Shown piece by piece: positions 47,191 to 60,671 of a DNA stretch of 64,000 nt. Where the stretch lies: the NCBI RefSeq assembly GCF_000003815.2, contig NC_049983.1, positions 6,613,390 through 6,677,389 of the forward strand, given 5' to 3'. A model generated the notes under the pieces. It did no database searches. It was not told the DNA's origin and saw only the letters and a program-made list of their open reading frames with translations. Within the stretch, counting starts at the first letter, position 1, and each line of letters starts with the position of its first letter. Source of the DNA: Branchiostoma floridae. Taxonomy: Eukaryota > Chordata > Leptocardii > Amphioxiformes > Branchiostomatidae. Position numbers and translations under genes: made by a program.

Positions 47191-47689
47191 TGTTATATGT
47201 AGGTTAGACATCCAGGTGATAAGATACGTCATAAAAAATAAAGCAGTTAACTGTTACCCAAGCAACTGGATATGTTTTTGATTTTTAATGAGGAAAATCT
47301 TCCAAGTTGCTTGTGGCAAACTGAGTTGGCGTAGCTAAGTTTTATCATAACAGAATCGTTGAAATATAATGAAAGATAGTGCTCTCAAAGTCCGTTACTT
47401 CTAGATTGTCCAATTTGAACAGCTCGATCAATTTATCAAAGGTTATTTTTTCTTGCAAATCGCGTCTTTTGTTGGGATCACAAATTAACTCGTGTAGACT
47501 ATAGCGCCAACCACCAGTTGCGTTACATAACCGGTTACGTCATTGTAAAATTTGGCACACTGAACTGGGCAAACAGTGCGCCATTATCGAAAACGTTCAG
47601 TCCGAGGTTTGGGTCCACCTCTTGGGTTTAAATTCCATCAATGGGTTAACTAGTTAACCATTGAAACTAACCCAATGCGAACCTTTAAC

Positions 47690-47889
47690 CAGGGCACTGT
47701 CGACCAATCAGGCGCGTCGGCGCGAATCACGTGGTCTCGTACATTCCATCATTCTTTTCATACTTTGCTGGCGAGCTCACGACAAAGTTGCAAGACGGCA
47801 GAATTCCCCTGGACCTAGGGCGGAAGAGGGGTGGCTAACCCGCCGAATTCTAGCCGGGCAAGGTGGAGAAATTTCCTAACAAGCTACAG
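47690..47889 (+). promoter_or_regulatory. VGLL4: VGLL4 promoter and putative 5'UTR exon
   Basis: A GC-rich patch with a CCAAT box (47704-47708), an E-box CACGTG (47728-47733) and a perfect TEAD site ACATTCCA (47741-47748). Downstream a non-coding exon ends at GCTACAG|GTACGT (exon end 47889), followed by a 177-nt intron to the coding exon. The transcription start is inferred, not seen. Confidence 0.55.
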
Positions 47890-48080
47890 GTACGTGTTGT
47901 TCTTCGCTTGCCGGTTGTTTTAGCGCCATGTTTACACGTCGTTCGCGGTCGGCGATTCGCGACTACATCCGTATCAACCATGTTGCACAGCGTGTTTGCT
48001 TTTGCATTGCAACATGTTCGAGTCACGTATAAAACTCTTGTGTTCCCCTCCGACCGTTTTTTTCAGGTGACTTGCCCCCG

Positions 48081-48168
48081 ATGGAGACCCCTTTAGACGT
48101 CCTATCCAGGGCTGCCTCCATGGTGGAAACAGACAACGGGAAAAACGAGGAGGAACGCGACAAATCAA
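48081..48168 (+). CDS. VGLL4: Vestigial-like 4 (VGLL4), first coding exon (partial gene)
   Basis: The ATG at 48081 opens METPLDVLSRAASMVETDNG KNEEERDKS, 29 codons plus 1 nt, ending at CAAATCAA|GTGAGT. Vertebrate VGLL4 isoforms start METPLDVLSRAASLV, an unusually strong match for so short an exon. VGLL4 is a nuclear transcription co-factor that binds TEAD through two C-terminal TDU motifs and competes with YAP. Those motifs are encoded by later exons outside the window. The exon starts at 48067 after a CCGTTTTTTTCAG acceptor, so a 5'UTR exon precedes it. It is on the same strand as SNX25, about 5 kb downstream. Confidence 0.85.
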
Positions 48169-49235
48169 GTGAGTTTGGGCTTGTTGAAAATACCGTAACA
48201 TATTTGTGTTGGGAAATATGTTGCATTCTTTACCCACCACCCCTCCCGCGAGTCAGGTGGGAGCCTTCTGATTGGTCCAGCCGGCTAATTGAATTTGTTA
48301 TGACGTATACGAGGACATTCCTGGACACTGGATTTTTGCCACCCCCAAATAAAAAGAAAATTTGACTTGGAAAATTAATGTCATATTTTGATCTTCATTG
48401 AACTTCAACTTTTGTAATCATATTAACATGAAATCACATCCCTGGACTGTATGGATTTTTCAGTCCCAAATGAAAGAAAATTTTCCTGTAAAATAAATTT
48501 CGTATCTTCAATTTTCATTGAACTTCAATTTTTGTGATCATATTTATATATATTAACTGACATTCCTGGGCCCTTTTGATTTTTTCTAGTCTTGACATGA
48601 TCACTAATGATAAAAGATATTGTTTTATAAATTTTCTGTAATCTATCAATAATTTTCCTGGAACTTCATTTTTGATGATTTTATTTTTGATATAATATTG
48701 AAGAATGAGACTTGCAGATTGAATAAAGGAATGTTATATGCACAGAATATTGATCAACCCCCAAAAAATTCTGCTAAGTTTCTCCTAGATCGCTGTAATA
48801 TTCTACAGTTATAAGTTCTAATCAACAATTGAAGATTTGTTAACGATAATATTCTTTTGAATTTGAGTTTGACACTTCTAGTGGGTAGCTGCCTAGCTGG
48901 GTTCAGCGCCAGCGTTATTCTTGGTCAAGTAGTGTAATTCTGCAGTGTCATCCTTATCATATCCTCAGAAAGTGACAAGGACTGAAGGAGAAGTTATAGT
49001 AATGTGAATGGTCAAGAACGCATTCTTGTCAGAACAATTATGTCATAGTATAATCCTTTTTTTATTGAAAGTCCATTCAGATTCTTCAGTTTATAATCTC
49101 AAGGTAGAAAGATTTTGCAGATTTTGCAGCCTTGGTTGTGCAACGTCTGATAGATCCACACCCTACATTTAGATTTAGAAGTTATGTAACAAACAACAAA
49201 AGACCTTACAGCTAGGAGGTTGAAAGAAGGGCCTT

Positions 49236-49560
49236 CTTTCAACCTCCTTGCTTACAGGAACTTTGGACACGAGTCACCAAGGGTATACGTAATAATCTAT
49301 TTTTCCCCAAGCAAACTTCAAGATTTAAGAAAAAACTAGATTGCTTTGTGCTTGGTAAATACAGATGAAACCTGCAATCGTAATTTCTTGGAATCACGAC
49401 ATGTTCCTGGAATAGCATATTATTTCCCTTTTGACTGGCATGCCTCTGACTTACATGTATGATAATGGCAAGAGAGGTAAGACTGAAATTGTCACGCTTC
49501 ATTGTTGTTCTGACAAGACATACCTCCAGGGCTTGCAGGGTTGTTATCTTCACTTGGATT
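49236..49560 (+). repeat. LINE-like 3' end relic
   Basis: Plus-strand frame reads ELWTRVTKGIRNNLFFPKQT and SRFKKKLDCFVLGKYR then stop, resembling the C-terminus of CR1/Jockey-type polyproteins. The following ATTTCTTGGAATCACGACAT and GTTCCTGGAA recur at about 52260-52300 as a second copy. Confidence 0.5.
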
Positions 49561-50929
49561 AACTTGATCCCGAACCGTCTTATTTCTTAGACACTTGAAG
49601 CTTCTAAGACTCAAAACTACTTATAGATATTGACATTGGACCTATTCTTATGATTGACAGCATTGACATAACAGTGAACTTTGAACTTTGAAAGTGACCA
49701 TGGGTATGGCAACGCATAGAAAGAACAAAGAAAGATCAAACTAGTTGTATTGCAGGTGGGCCAGTCTAGGTGTACCCCGGCTTTTAATTATAGTGAACTA
49801 CACCTGGTTTTCAACTGATGCACAGGTCATTGCAGGTCGCTTGCAACAGGTAAATATCTGTCATTAGGTAGTGAACTGGTATTGACTCGTTTTGCCAGTT
49901 CATTCTAGTGACGGTGAAGAAAAGTGAAGGATGTCACTCAAAATGTACGGAGGTAATCTCCAAATCTTATGCAATTGTCTTCGTGTAATTGTTTTTGACT
50001 AACATTACATTTACAAGTGGTTTCATTCTTGCATAAGTGTGCATGTATTCTTTGTTTTGTTATCCTTGTTCCTCTACCAAAGAGCCTATGATACTTACTC
50101 TATGTAGATTATGACTAGATATGTTTATGTCATAGTTGTACCATGATAATATCAATAGTTGATACAGGTGCTCCGAATTGGGACATATTTTATGGTATCT
50201 CACAGGCTTCGTTCACAAGTTCATAGTACATGTAATTTGAATATGATTCGCAATTGAAAATTCAAACACCAGGAAGAAAATAGAACAAATAATGTCCCTA
50301 TAGTCATATCGATAGACTTAAGTACTGCTAAAGTTGAGCCATGATTTGTTAATGGTTCATTTGGTTGCCTTGATTGATGTTTACAAATGATTAAACAAGA
50401 ACCAATATTTGAGCATGCTGTTAGACCACCATTATAAATCTTGTGAACACTTTATCTGGTGTTATATGACAGGAGGGTGTTGACGCTTCCAAAACGTCAA
50501 CATCGTAGGAAATCATTTGCTTACACAAAACTTAGGAATACGAAATGTATAGAATCTTCATGATCATTCCTTCTAGTGCTTTGTTGTATGTAAGGGGCCA
50601 TTGATCCAATACTCTTTATTGAAAAGTATGGTAGAACTTGGGTTATTTTTTGTTATGAAAAAATAGTTGATTTGGGATATACCAAAAAGGGACATAGTCA
50701 TAGAATTATTTGTAATAAAATTCTATCTATTAGAAAATTTTGTGGAATTTTCCCGTTTCTATTAGGCCTCACTAATTTAATTTGTTGGTTCACGGATTTT
50801 AAAAAACTAAAAAAATATCCTTAACTGGAAAAACATTATGAAAACAAAGCCTGAGAACCAGTTGTATTTTTTTTTTGAATCTGTGAACCAACAAATTTGA
50901 TTGGTGTGGGCTTATTTTGTAGTTTTTGT

Positions 50930-50955
50930 CTTTCGCCGCGCTTCCGCGGCGAAAG
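50930..50955. other. Perfect 11-bp GC-rich hairpin
   Basis: CTTTCGCCGCG, loop CTTC, CGCGGCGAAAG. It stands directly before a GTCC/GTCT microsatellite (50979-51008) in otherwise AT-rich DNA, suggesting the end of a repeat element. Confidence 0.7.
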
Positions 50956-51015
50956 GCAATCAGACCGATATTAGATTTCTGTCCGTCTGTCTGTCCGTCC
51001 GTCCGTCCGGGTCGA

Positions 51016-51222
51016 CCATGCCATACCGTGCTAGCGAGATATTCTACCCTGCAGATTCGACGGTATGTAACGTTATGACATACGTATCGGCCTACCATGA
51101 ATGTGCTGCTTGGTTTGCGGTCCATGCCATATCGTGCTAGCGAGATATTCTACCCTGCAGATTCGACGGTATGTAACGTTATGACATACGTATCGGCCTA
51201 CCATGAATGTGCTGCTTGGTTT
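51016..51222. repeat. Tandem duplication, 106-bp unit, two copies
   Basis: CCATGCCATACCGTGCTAGC at 51016 recurs at 51122 with one change. The rest of the unit (GATATTCTACCCTGCAGATT, ATGAATGTGCTGCTTGGTTT) is identical, so the duplication is recent. Confidence 0.95.
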
Positions 51223-52228
51223 CTGCATGGCTTATAAGCAGGAATTTGCAGAGACGGATGTGAACGGTGAGGATTTCTTCGTAAGATTGTATACAATTTA
51301 TAAACTAACATGTTCGCTGTTTGGTTATAATAAAACAGACATTGTAGAGAACAGTTTGACATGTGATTTACTTTGTTTTATGGAAAATCACCGCTACAAA
51401 ATCTAGAATTGTGTAAGATGCGTGCGCCGTATCTGACATGGTGTGGGAGGGGGGCGTATTCGGAAATTTCTTACTCTAAGAAATTTCAGGCTATTTTCGT
51501 GTAACAAACTTCTTTCAGCAAAATAGTAGCCCTCGGATGCGTTGAAAATAGAATTACCCACATTTAATTTATAATTTCGAAAGGGAAGATTCTGACCGAG
51601 CTCGACGTCTGACGCGTGACGTCACGACTCCGTCAAGTAAAAGCATAATTGCGTTACTAAAAGAAACGAAACGTTCCAGTAAACATACCACGGACCTGTT
51701 TTAGTTTAAAATATCTACCTTTCACATGATCTTGCCATTAAAAAAAAATATTTCCATTACTGTATATGCCATGTTGATATTTTATGTTGTTTATGGTGAC
51801 AATACTTTGTTTGTTCTTGCAGAAATTCAGGACACATCTACTGATAAATTTGATTACTACAGTGCACTTTCATAAAACCCTGTTGTACTGTAACAGAGCC
51901 GTTCTTAACAGCGAAACAATCCGAATAAAGTTAACATCATTCATGCAGTTGTGTTATTATACAGTTCAAGTAAAATATACTCTGTGAGAACCACTACCTT
52001 ACTAAACAGTTATATAACCTAGCACTTGACCAAACTGTGCCAGAGCTGCCAACGTTGCAGACTTGGCACCCACGCTTGACCAAACTATGCCAAACATTTT
52101 TACCTACACAATATAAGTAAGCGAAAGACTAGCTTTTTTCAGAAGCTCTTGTTTTAGTTTCTACCACCATTATTTTGTCTAAATCTGACAACGTCACCAT
52201 TCATTGAAATTTAAAGCTAAAAGGTGTC

Positions 52229-52420
52229 TCATTCAAAGGGTAAATTCAAATGAAACAGATCCTCATTTCTTGGAATCACAACATGTTCCAGGAAAAGGAT
52301 ATCATTTCCATTTGACTCAGGCAGTGCTCTGGCGTATGATATCATATTCATAATGTCAGGGTTGAAGTAGGCAGGAACTAAAGAGCCCTTGCCTGAAATC
52401 TGTGGTTTTGAGGATGTAAA
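52229..52420 (+). repeat. Second copy of the 49236 repeat (3' part)
   Basis: Shares ATTTCTTGGAATCACAACAT, GTTCCAGGAA and the following CATTTCCATTTGACT block with 49380-49440. Confidence 0.55.
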
Positions 52421-53144
52421 CTGAACAGAAAGCAAATGATTTCAAAAGTGAATGATTTCAATTGAATTCGCGTATAAATGTCAAAGAAAGTTACGTAGAC
52501 ATCCAGGTATTGAGATACTAGTAATATCTAAAACTTACTCTTAGAAAGCAAATAGATATTTTGTTAATGGTTTGATGTTTCAGATAAAGTATTCACTATC
52601 TTTCATCAGTCTATCCAGTTGATGTCAATGAGTGACTTTTGAATTGTGAAATGTACCGAAATTTGACAATTCACAAGGAAGTGCAGAGCACATGCAAATC
52701 TCTTTTTTTTAAGGTGAAATTTTGCATAATTTTACAATGGTTCTTAATTCTGTGGCAACACTGCGATTTCCAATACCCTTATCTGGACTTCAAATGTGCT
52801 GCATGTCAGTGTGACCGCAAGGGAATTTTTTTCTTGAAACTTCACAATATTGTCGTAATTTTTTGTTGCAAACAGTCTTGGCCCAGTGAGATACAGTACC
52901 AGCTTTAAGAAGAGTCGTGAGCTATGAGAAGGCATGGCACCTCTAAGCAGCCATGTAGTGTTTGTGCATAGGATCAACCTAGTCTGGATTTCCATCGACT
53001 TTATACCAAGTGTCAATAAACAGATGTATGGAACAATACCTGCTTATTCAGAAACCGTCTCCAGCTTTGGACCGGTATTGTGACCTGTGGCAGTCTGCAT
53101 ATAGCTTATCGCTGTTAGTATAACAGTTTCGCTGCGCAAAATCA

Positions 53145-53244
53145 NNNNNNNNNNNNNNNNNNNNNNNNNNNNNNNNNNNNNNNNNNNNNNNNNNNNNNNN
53201 NNNNNNNNNNNNNNNNNNNNNNNNNNNNNNNNNNNNNNNNNNNN
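53145..53244. other. Assembly gap (100 N)
   Basis: Exactly 100 N in the inferred VGLL4 intron. Confidence 0.99.
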
Positions 53245-56200
53245 TTCCCTCTGTTGAATGATCTGGTAGCCAATGCAAATTTGGTGACCCAAAGCCACCT
53301 CAGCAGGAAAGGGTTAACAGATTTTTTTCCTAACACTTTTTGCCTTGCCGCCAGGCAAGGCTTTACGCCAGCTTTTTTCCATGGATCAATGGACGGACCT
53401 TTTAACCCAGCCCTTCCAAAGCCCCTTCCAAAGGCCCTTCTTTCCTTGCCGAGTTTCATGGCTTAGTTAGACAATAGTACATTCCAGGCGAGTATTAAAA
53501 CGCTCTTCTAGACGCATGTTACTGTATGTGGTCCAGCGTAATAAATCTACGTTTTAACTCACCATGTTTATATAAATATATATCACAAATTGCATCAGAA
53601 GGAACTTAGTTTGTAATAAAAAATAATGCATATTCATTGTGGGTCAAAAAGTTTTACAAAACCTGTTTAATGTGCCAATAATTTATCTGACATAAATTAT
53701 GATAATGAGGGGGGGAGGGGGGCGACATGTGGAACTCGGGATTTTTAAGCGTAGAATCTAGTCTATCTTACCAAAATAACATAAAATACGCGGCAAGGCA
53801 CAGCTTTTTTAAAAAGATTTCTTGTTTTACCCTCCACACTATTTTTCCAATGCCTATTTGGTGGATGGTTGCGGAAGATTATCTGGATTTTTCTTAAAAT
53901 CTCAGAGGGTCCTGTCCAAATATCTGTCATCTTTTCTGAGGAATTAGGGAGTTAATTGGACTACTTATCATGCCGATTCCTCTTTATTGGTGGCCATTAT
54001 GGAGATAATGAACAAAAGACTGAATAGAGTAGTGAGGGCATTGTTGTCTCTGTGGTCATTAGTTCACAGGTGTTTCACAGGTGTATACACTTGCAGGTGT
54101 TTGAGGCATATTTGCCTAGAGGAAGATTTTCGTGGTACATGTTTCAGTAAAGCGAAGCTTTATCCTGTGTCTCTTGTGTTTTAAAGTAAGTCTTTTGTGT
54201 GTTTTGAGAGTTCCTATGTATTTCTTGCACTGGTGGCATCTGAATATTTTTAATTTCAATGATCTTTTTTGTTAAGATGTACATAGCAGAAAAGGCTTTT
54301 TCATTCAAAGTGCGAGTCAACAACTGAAAGTGTAAAATCTTGTGAATAAATCAGTATATATTCCCAAGATAAGTGGAATACAGGTGTAACATGCATTACC
54401 TGTAAAAGACTGGAAAGACAGGAATACATCATTGTGACTTGCCAAATCATACCTGTAAGTAGGGGGTTCGGACGCCCCTCCCCCCAAGGACTGATCAATA
54501 AATCCTCTCTTGACAGCGCTGATTTTGACAGTTTCTCTTCTTCTTTATTGAAATCCTATCAAAAACACAGGGAATGGCATTTCAGAGGGTTTAATTAACA
54601 AATTTCCAGGGGAGCATGTCACAAACCCTCTAGAAAGCTCACGCCTTTACTCGGCGCTCACTAGTCAAAAAAAGTCAAATAAGCTTATATTTTGATATTC
54701 TAAAAAAAGGTTTTAACTTGACAACTGTGCATGTGCGCATTGCATTGCTGCTGTACACGTAAAACGTCTTGTCTAAGTGCAAAGCCTCTGTACATATTTC
54801 GCTATTTTGGTTTCAGATTTCAGTAACGAGAAAAGAGAAAGCATAACTGAAGTTCTTACATGATCCAATGACAGTCAGTTAACACCCATGTAGTCCACCT
54901 GAAAGGCAGGGCATTGGTTGCCCTTGGTTACCCGAATCATGTGGCAGTATTATGCCTCTCTACACCTGTCTCCAGAAGCATTCCCTGCATACTTGTAGTG
55001 CCAATGGGGAGGCGCAATGGTACAAACTGTCTCCTACCACATCAGGACTGTCTCCAGATTAACATTCTTTCTATCCATTAGTGTTTGGCAGCCCATTATT
55101 TTTATGAAGTCTGTTATTGGAGGATATCAGTCATAAAACATCTTTGTATGGTGCAATTGACGTTGTGACGTCTCCAATATTGGACAGGTATGCAATGCTA
55201 AAGGTTTGATCTAACTGACTAAAAAAGTATGTAAAGAGAGGGTAGGAAAATATAAGTCTGCATTGTCTTAAAGTTACATAGTGGGACTTAAAGCTTATGA
55301 GAATACATTTGTATAAATTTAATGCCATGAAGTTAGCTAAGCTTTTTCGGATGGACACCTGGTGAAGTTTTTGTTCAACCCAACTACAAATTTCCATTCT
55401 GGGATGGAGGGATAGGTCCTGGACACTTTTGAAATGGAAGAATACACTCATGCACATATGTTTGATATACTCATGTGTTACGTTAGTACTAATTTCTGTT
55501 TTATAATTGTGCTTTGACATCCAGCAATGATTTACTGATATTTTACTGTGTATGGTCTGTATGGTGAATTTGTAGATATTCATAAAACCCAATACAGTAA
55601 TAGTCTTTAGAAAGATTCTGTTTATGGACACTATCGGAGTAAAAAAAAATGATGAAGGATTTAAATATCTGAATATGATAATTGTATAATGAATGACTCA
55701 TTCAATCATAAATGTCTCCTCAATACAGAAAATACTAAATGTACTGTTGTCCTCAGTTGTTCCTATAACTGACATTGATAAATTACATTGCAGAAAATAG
55801 AGTTTGATAAATAGGCACAAGGCTATTTGTGATATGTGGAAACCCTAGCTTTGAGGACATTCCAACAAGTGGCAACACTAAACAAAACAAATCCAACTGT
55901 GTTTGTTTGGCTTGGCACCTCCTGCCACCAGAGGGGGTGCTGACAGAAACTGAGATGGCCTGACCCAATTTGATTATGCATTCCTCCATCTATGGACAGT
56001 TACAGACATGTACAAAAATCTATGTATACTGTAGCTACTGGTCACTCTTTATCCAAACAAATGAATTCCAAGGCTGTCACTCTAGATATAGAGGAGCCTA
56101 AGGACATTACATTGACACAGAACATATGTTTTGAAACAAAATGTACATACATAGTTCAATTATACAAATCAAGACTTCAGTAAAAGTTGGAAAGGATGAA

Positions 56201-56319
56201 GTCGGAGAGGACAATTTGCAAGTGACTATATCATTGAGGTTTCCATGTTGTAAAACCTGTAGATAGGATTTTACCTAGCCAACGTTTCTCGACTTGCCAG
56301 CTGCCTTTGTCAGGGAATA

Positions 56320-56528
56320 CTGTAAATGCAGAAATGTTCGCGGTGGATTACTGTTCGCGGTTTTCGCGGTGACCAGTTCACCGCGAAATTAAAACCACCG
56401 CGAACATTTTTCTATTATGGTATTTGACTGCAGTCTATGGTGTTACCGCGAACTTAAAAACCACCACGAAAAGTCCTTTTTCTCGCTACCGCGAAATTAA
56501 ATCCCCCCGAACTTAAATGCATTTACAG
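56320..56528. mobile_element. TA-flanked palindromic MITE (CTGTAAATGCA ends)
   Basis: CTGTAAATGCA at the left and TGCATTTACAG at the right, flanked by TA. The interior alternates CGCGGT and ACCGCG blocks and pairs across the element. Confidence 0.85.
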
Positions 56529-57522
56529 TAATGGCTAAACCTCTTGAGTCTGGAAGCAACAGAGGATAAACTGGAGAGATAGTGAGGAAGACCGCAATTT
56601 TCATAATTCATATAGAAAGCCATCTTATTCACGTAATTCATAGCGAGACAATAAGATTTGTGTGATTGTCTTCCTTGATTTTAGTGTAATACGCAGGGGT
56701 ATCTTCTGAATTAAGAAGATAGGGCTTCAGTGCTTGCCAGATAATTATTACTGGTAGGTTATTTAATACCAGTTCATCAGCATTGCTAATGATAGTATAC
56801 AATTAATGTAAATGTATGATGAACAAGTGAAGACACATATCGACATAACCAACAACAACATGTACTGTATGTAGAGCAGTGCCATGCTGTCATTTTACAG
56901 TCAAGAATGTCAGTGACACTAAATTTAGCTCTAGACGGTAGTCTATGAGTATAAATAAATCAATTAGCAAAAAGCTTTCAGTGAGTGTATTAATAGCTGC
57001 TTTTGTACCTGCCCTTTAGAAACCAGCTGAATGAAAGGTTGTTGAAGTGACAAGTGGCAGTGTTTCTAATTTCAGCTACAGTTACAGGTTATCTGCTGTG
57101 TTTATTCTTAGCTCAGGATCTAAGTAACCCTTAGCAGAGTCAATTAGAGCGAAGATGTAGCAATGTTCCCGAAATTTGTCACTGTATTCAGAGCAAATGT
57201 GTTTTACATTAACATTACCTATTTTAACTCAAGACTGCGACTACAAAGTGAAAAGATTACTCAATCAGTTTCATTCACTCAAGAACAATTTTTTTTACAT
57301 TTTGTTGTGTGTTTGTTGGCTTTTGAATTATATTTTTGAATCGTGCATCATAGTCCAGTTAGTGTGTGACAAGTGTCAGGCAAGTCCAATTTTGGTTGTT
57401 TAACGGTAGCTCAGTGATCAATGTCAAGTGGAAAAGGGACTTAAAACAATTTCTATCGGGAAAATTTCTTAGCTTGCAGAACTGACCTTTGGAAACTTTG
57501 TTTCAGTTTTGTTTGACTAATG

Positions 57523-57733
57523 CTGGTTCACCTTTATCCGAGGGTGACCGATATCCGTTGTTTGTAAAAAAAATGTATTGCAGGGATATGAAGTTGATGA
57601 ACAGTGGTTTCAAATCGGAACATTTTGAAAATATTGCAAATTTGAAACCACAGTCAGCAGACTTGATACTCCTAAATGTGCTGTTTTTAAAGACAACGGA
57701 TAAAGGTCACCCCATGGATAAAGGTGAACTAGC
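57523..57733. mobile_element. Palindromic MITE, family A copy 3
   Basis: GGTTCACCTTTATCCGAGGG to GGATAAAGGTGAACTAGCA, with the internal ACATTTTGAAAATATTGCAA block common to the family. Confidence 0.85.
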
Positions 57734-57860
57734 ATTAGATATGTAAACTGTTTCATACACTGTAGTAGGTTCTTTCAGCAAAAATGCTGTTGTGTCCAAG
57801 TGTTTTAGATGTATTTCAAAGTTGGAGCTGGCTCCATTTTGCATTCTTGAATTTGCGGAG

Positions 57861-58163
57861 GATTTCCTAATGTTTCCTTCAGGAAAATGTATGTCTTGTT
57901 TGTGTTTTCAGCTTTTCTTAAGAAAAAAGTACCAATGGGTGGTCCTTACAAAATGTTTGAAGAGGTCTTCCTAATATTTCCTTCAGGTAAATGTATGTCT
58001 TGTTTGTGTTGTCATCTTTTCTAAAGAAAAAAGTACCAATGACTAGTCCTTACAAAATGTTTGAAGAGGTCTTCCTAATGTTTCCTTCAGGTAAATGTAT
58101 GTCTTGTTTGTGTTGTCATCTTTTCTAAAGAAGAAAGTACCAATGACTGGCCCTTACAATATG
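57861..58163. repeat. Tandem array, 104-bp unit, about 2.9 copies
   Basis: CCTAATGTTTCCTTCAGG at 57866 recurs at 57970 and 58074. Each unit holds AATGTATGTCTTGTTTGTGT and AAAGTACCAATG. Confidence 0.95.
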
Positions 58164-58454
58164 CGGGTGGTTCACGGTCATTTCACTCTATCCAAGGGTA
58201 ACACTAGCCCCTCATTCAGAACCACCCAGCCAGAAACTTACCATTGCTAGTGTCAACATCTTATGAAAGAACTGGAGACAATGTTTCAGATCTTTTATTC
58301 TCCGTGTATGTCTTGGTATTGTTGAAAGTATGTCTGTGGGCAATGATAGAAAAAGGACTCCTAGATGTATAGTATGCGTCTTTGTACTGTTGATATTTTG
58401 GTTTTAGATATTGAATACAACACTCGTAGAAGGAGAGCAAGTGTTGCCCACTAC

Positions 58455-58856
58455 TAGGAGTGGGTACTGGTAAAGAATATACAGGTCCAGGTCCAGACCT
58501 GAACCGAATTGCTCGTGATAACTTGTGAAGGGGCGATATTTTGCTACTAAAAATTTGGTTTGGTGGAGTATCCAACGTCCACTGGCATTTTGAAATCCTA
58601 TCTTTATATAAACAAAACTAGCTTCCACCAAGTTTGGTTTGGGAAACTTGGTAAAAATGATTATCAACTCCTTTACTTTGGTCTTGTCATTTTCTTTGAC
58701 CAGTAAGCCCCCCAACACTTGAATGCCTGTCACTATAATCTATTCATTTTCTAATTGGTCCAAGATCCGGTCCACTGATTTTTTTCAGGTCTAGTTTTTC
58801 TGGACCTGTCCAGCAACAACAAACGGTTTTGTACCGGTACACCAGAACCTACCCCT
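58455..58856. mobile_element. hAT-like MITE, copy 2
   Basis: TAGGAGTGGGTACTGGTA to GTACCGGTACACCAGAACCT and ACCCCTA, with internal CAGGTCCAGGTCCAGACCTG. It is homologous to 31600-32007. The 8-bp flanks match poorly, suggesting an older insertion. Confidence 0.75.
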
Positions 58857-60671
58857 ATTGTCTACAGCTATGTTTGGTGGAGTGAGCATTTGCCAGAATG
58901 CTGACTAAGCAATATGCTTACCTGAGCCATTTCTTTCCTTGTCACTGAGTTAATTGTTAATGCCCGCCGTTGCTCTGAGTCGTGCATTGTTTTGCTCTGT
59001 GCCTTAAAATGACTCTATTCGCTGCCTTTCTTTGAACATAATTACATCAAGTGCAAGTTCGCGTTGCTAGGTCTTCAGTGCAAGTCGAATGAATGATTTC
59101 GCATGCACTGTGCGGATTGGCTATCGGGTAGTGGCTGTAACAATAGGCAGGGGTTAGGATTTTGTGTCGTTATGTAGAAACAGGCAGTGCTCTGTTTTAG
59201 TCTAGACACGTTAGGCCTGACAAATGTTTTTGCATGTTGACTTCTTGATTGTAACCTAGAACACACAGAGGGTACAAAGGTGTGCTCTTGAGTGTTAGAT
59301 TTGGGAGGAACCCTTCTCTAGTAAATGGGTCAACAAAATGCAACCAGGTAAAGAGTTTGGTAAAACTTTTTATGCATGGGAGAAGAAAAAGTTTGTACTT
59401 ATACATGAAGAAAAGATTTTCAATAGAAATTGGAAAAACAAGAGACAAAACTTGAGGAATGTTATAGTTTCTCCCTGTTAGCTGACAAGTAACAGTATAA
59501 TTTTTGAAAAAGTTATAAATGACCCAGTTCCAAGCAATAGCCACCTTAGCAACATATGATTAAAAAGGACAAGTGTATCAAGGTTATGTGTCTGCGTTCA
59601 AGTGTTGTGTTTTCACAAAACATAATTGTGGTTTATAAATCTACCAGCCTGTCAATACAAATGTCAAACTTGCTTTCAGGTCATGTAAATAGCTTGTGTC
59701 ATAGATATTACTCTGGATGGAGACAGATTGATATTCGGTGTTGTGATATTACATGAAATTTTTTTATAAGGTGTGAAGTGCGTCCAGGGTATGTGTCCAT
59801 TCCAGAGTTTTGTGGTTCAACAAAAATGTACATGTAACTGCCTGTTAGATTTGAATAGAACCAACAAGTGTGTCCAGAGCATGTTGCCCTGCATTCCTGG
59901 GTGGAAACATGACATTGAAAAAGACATCTGTTGAATTTTAAAAAAAAGAGGGTCTGCATGGGGATTCCTGACCACACTTTATGCTGAATTGAGAACCCCC
60001 TATGCATCACTTGTATGGTGAAGCCAAGGAAGGCAATTATGAAAATTTACCAACCTCACTATGAATTATGCGGATAAGGCGGCTATGAATTACAGGAAAT
60101 AAAAATTTCCCACCTACATGTACTACACCGTACAGAAAAGGGGCATCAGACCAGCTGATAAAAGTGTGAATTTATGCCATGTACTGCATTTCAGTGCACT
60201 AAATAAAGATGTCTATTAGATGTCAAGTACATGGAGCCATAGAGGTTGTGTGTTTGCATTCCCGCATTTTTCCTCAGGACATACTGTATCAGAAATACCA
60301 GACATTGCACAGATACATGCCACATGTGATTGGCATCTCTCAATTTCAGGGAGGAGTCTCTGAGTGTCTAGTTGTCTGTAGTTTTGGTTATCACTCAGCA
60401 TTGCTTCCATGATAGAGACACATTGTTGAAATATGTTTGAGAACATACATGTACAACATAATATAGTAACTGGTACTTGTGTCCAATATCTCTGAGTTCA
60501 AGTCTAGATGGACTAAAATCATGATGGGATAAAATCATAGTTTTGGAAGTGGATATAAGGAGATGAGGAACAAAAGCATTGACAGAAAAGAAATTGAAAA
60601 CTTGCTTGTCAAAAAATTCTACCATCTTAGCATTATAGTACAGGCACTAGCACAAACATGTACCAAAGATA

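Larger units (their letters stand above)
43983..47640. other. Intergenic region between SNX25 and VGLL4
   Basis: AT-rich. It holds the palindrome at 45597-45911, a GT microsatellite at 46266-46312 and a family-A MITE at 46981-47190. A minus-strand tract at about 45030-45500 has AATAAA and an A-rich end near 45040 and may be a retroelement 3' end, which I could not classify. No coding exon recognised. Confidence 0.6.
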
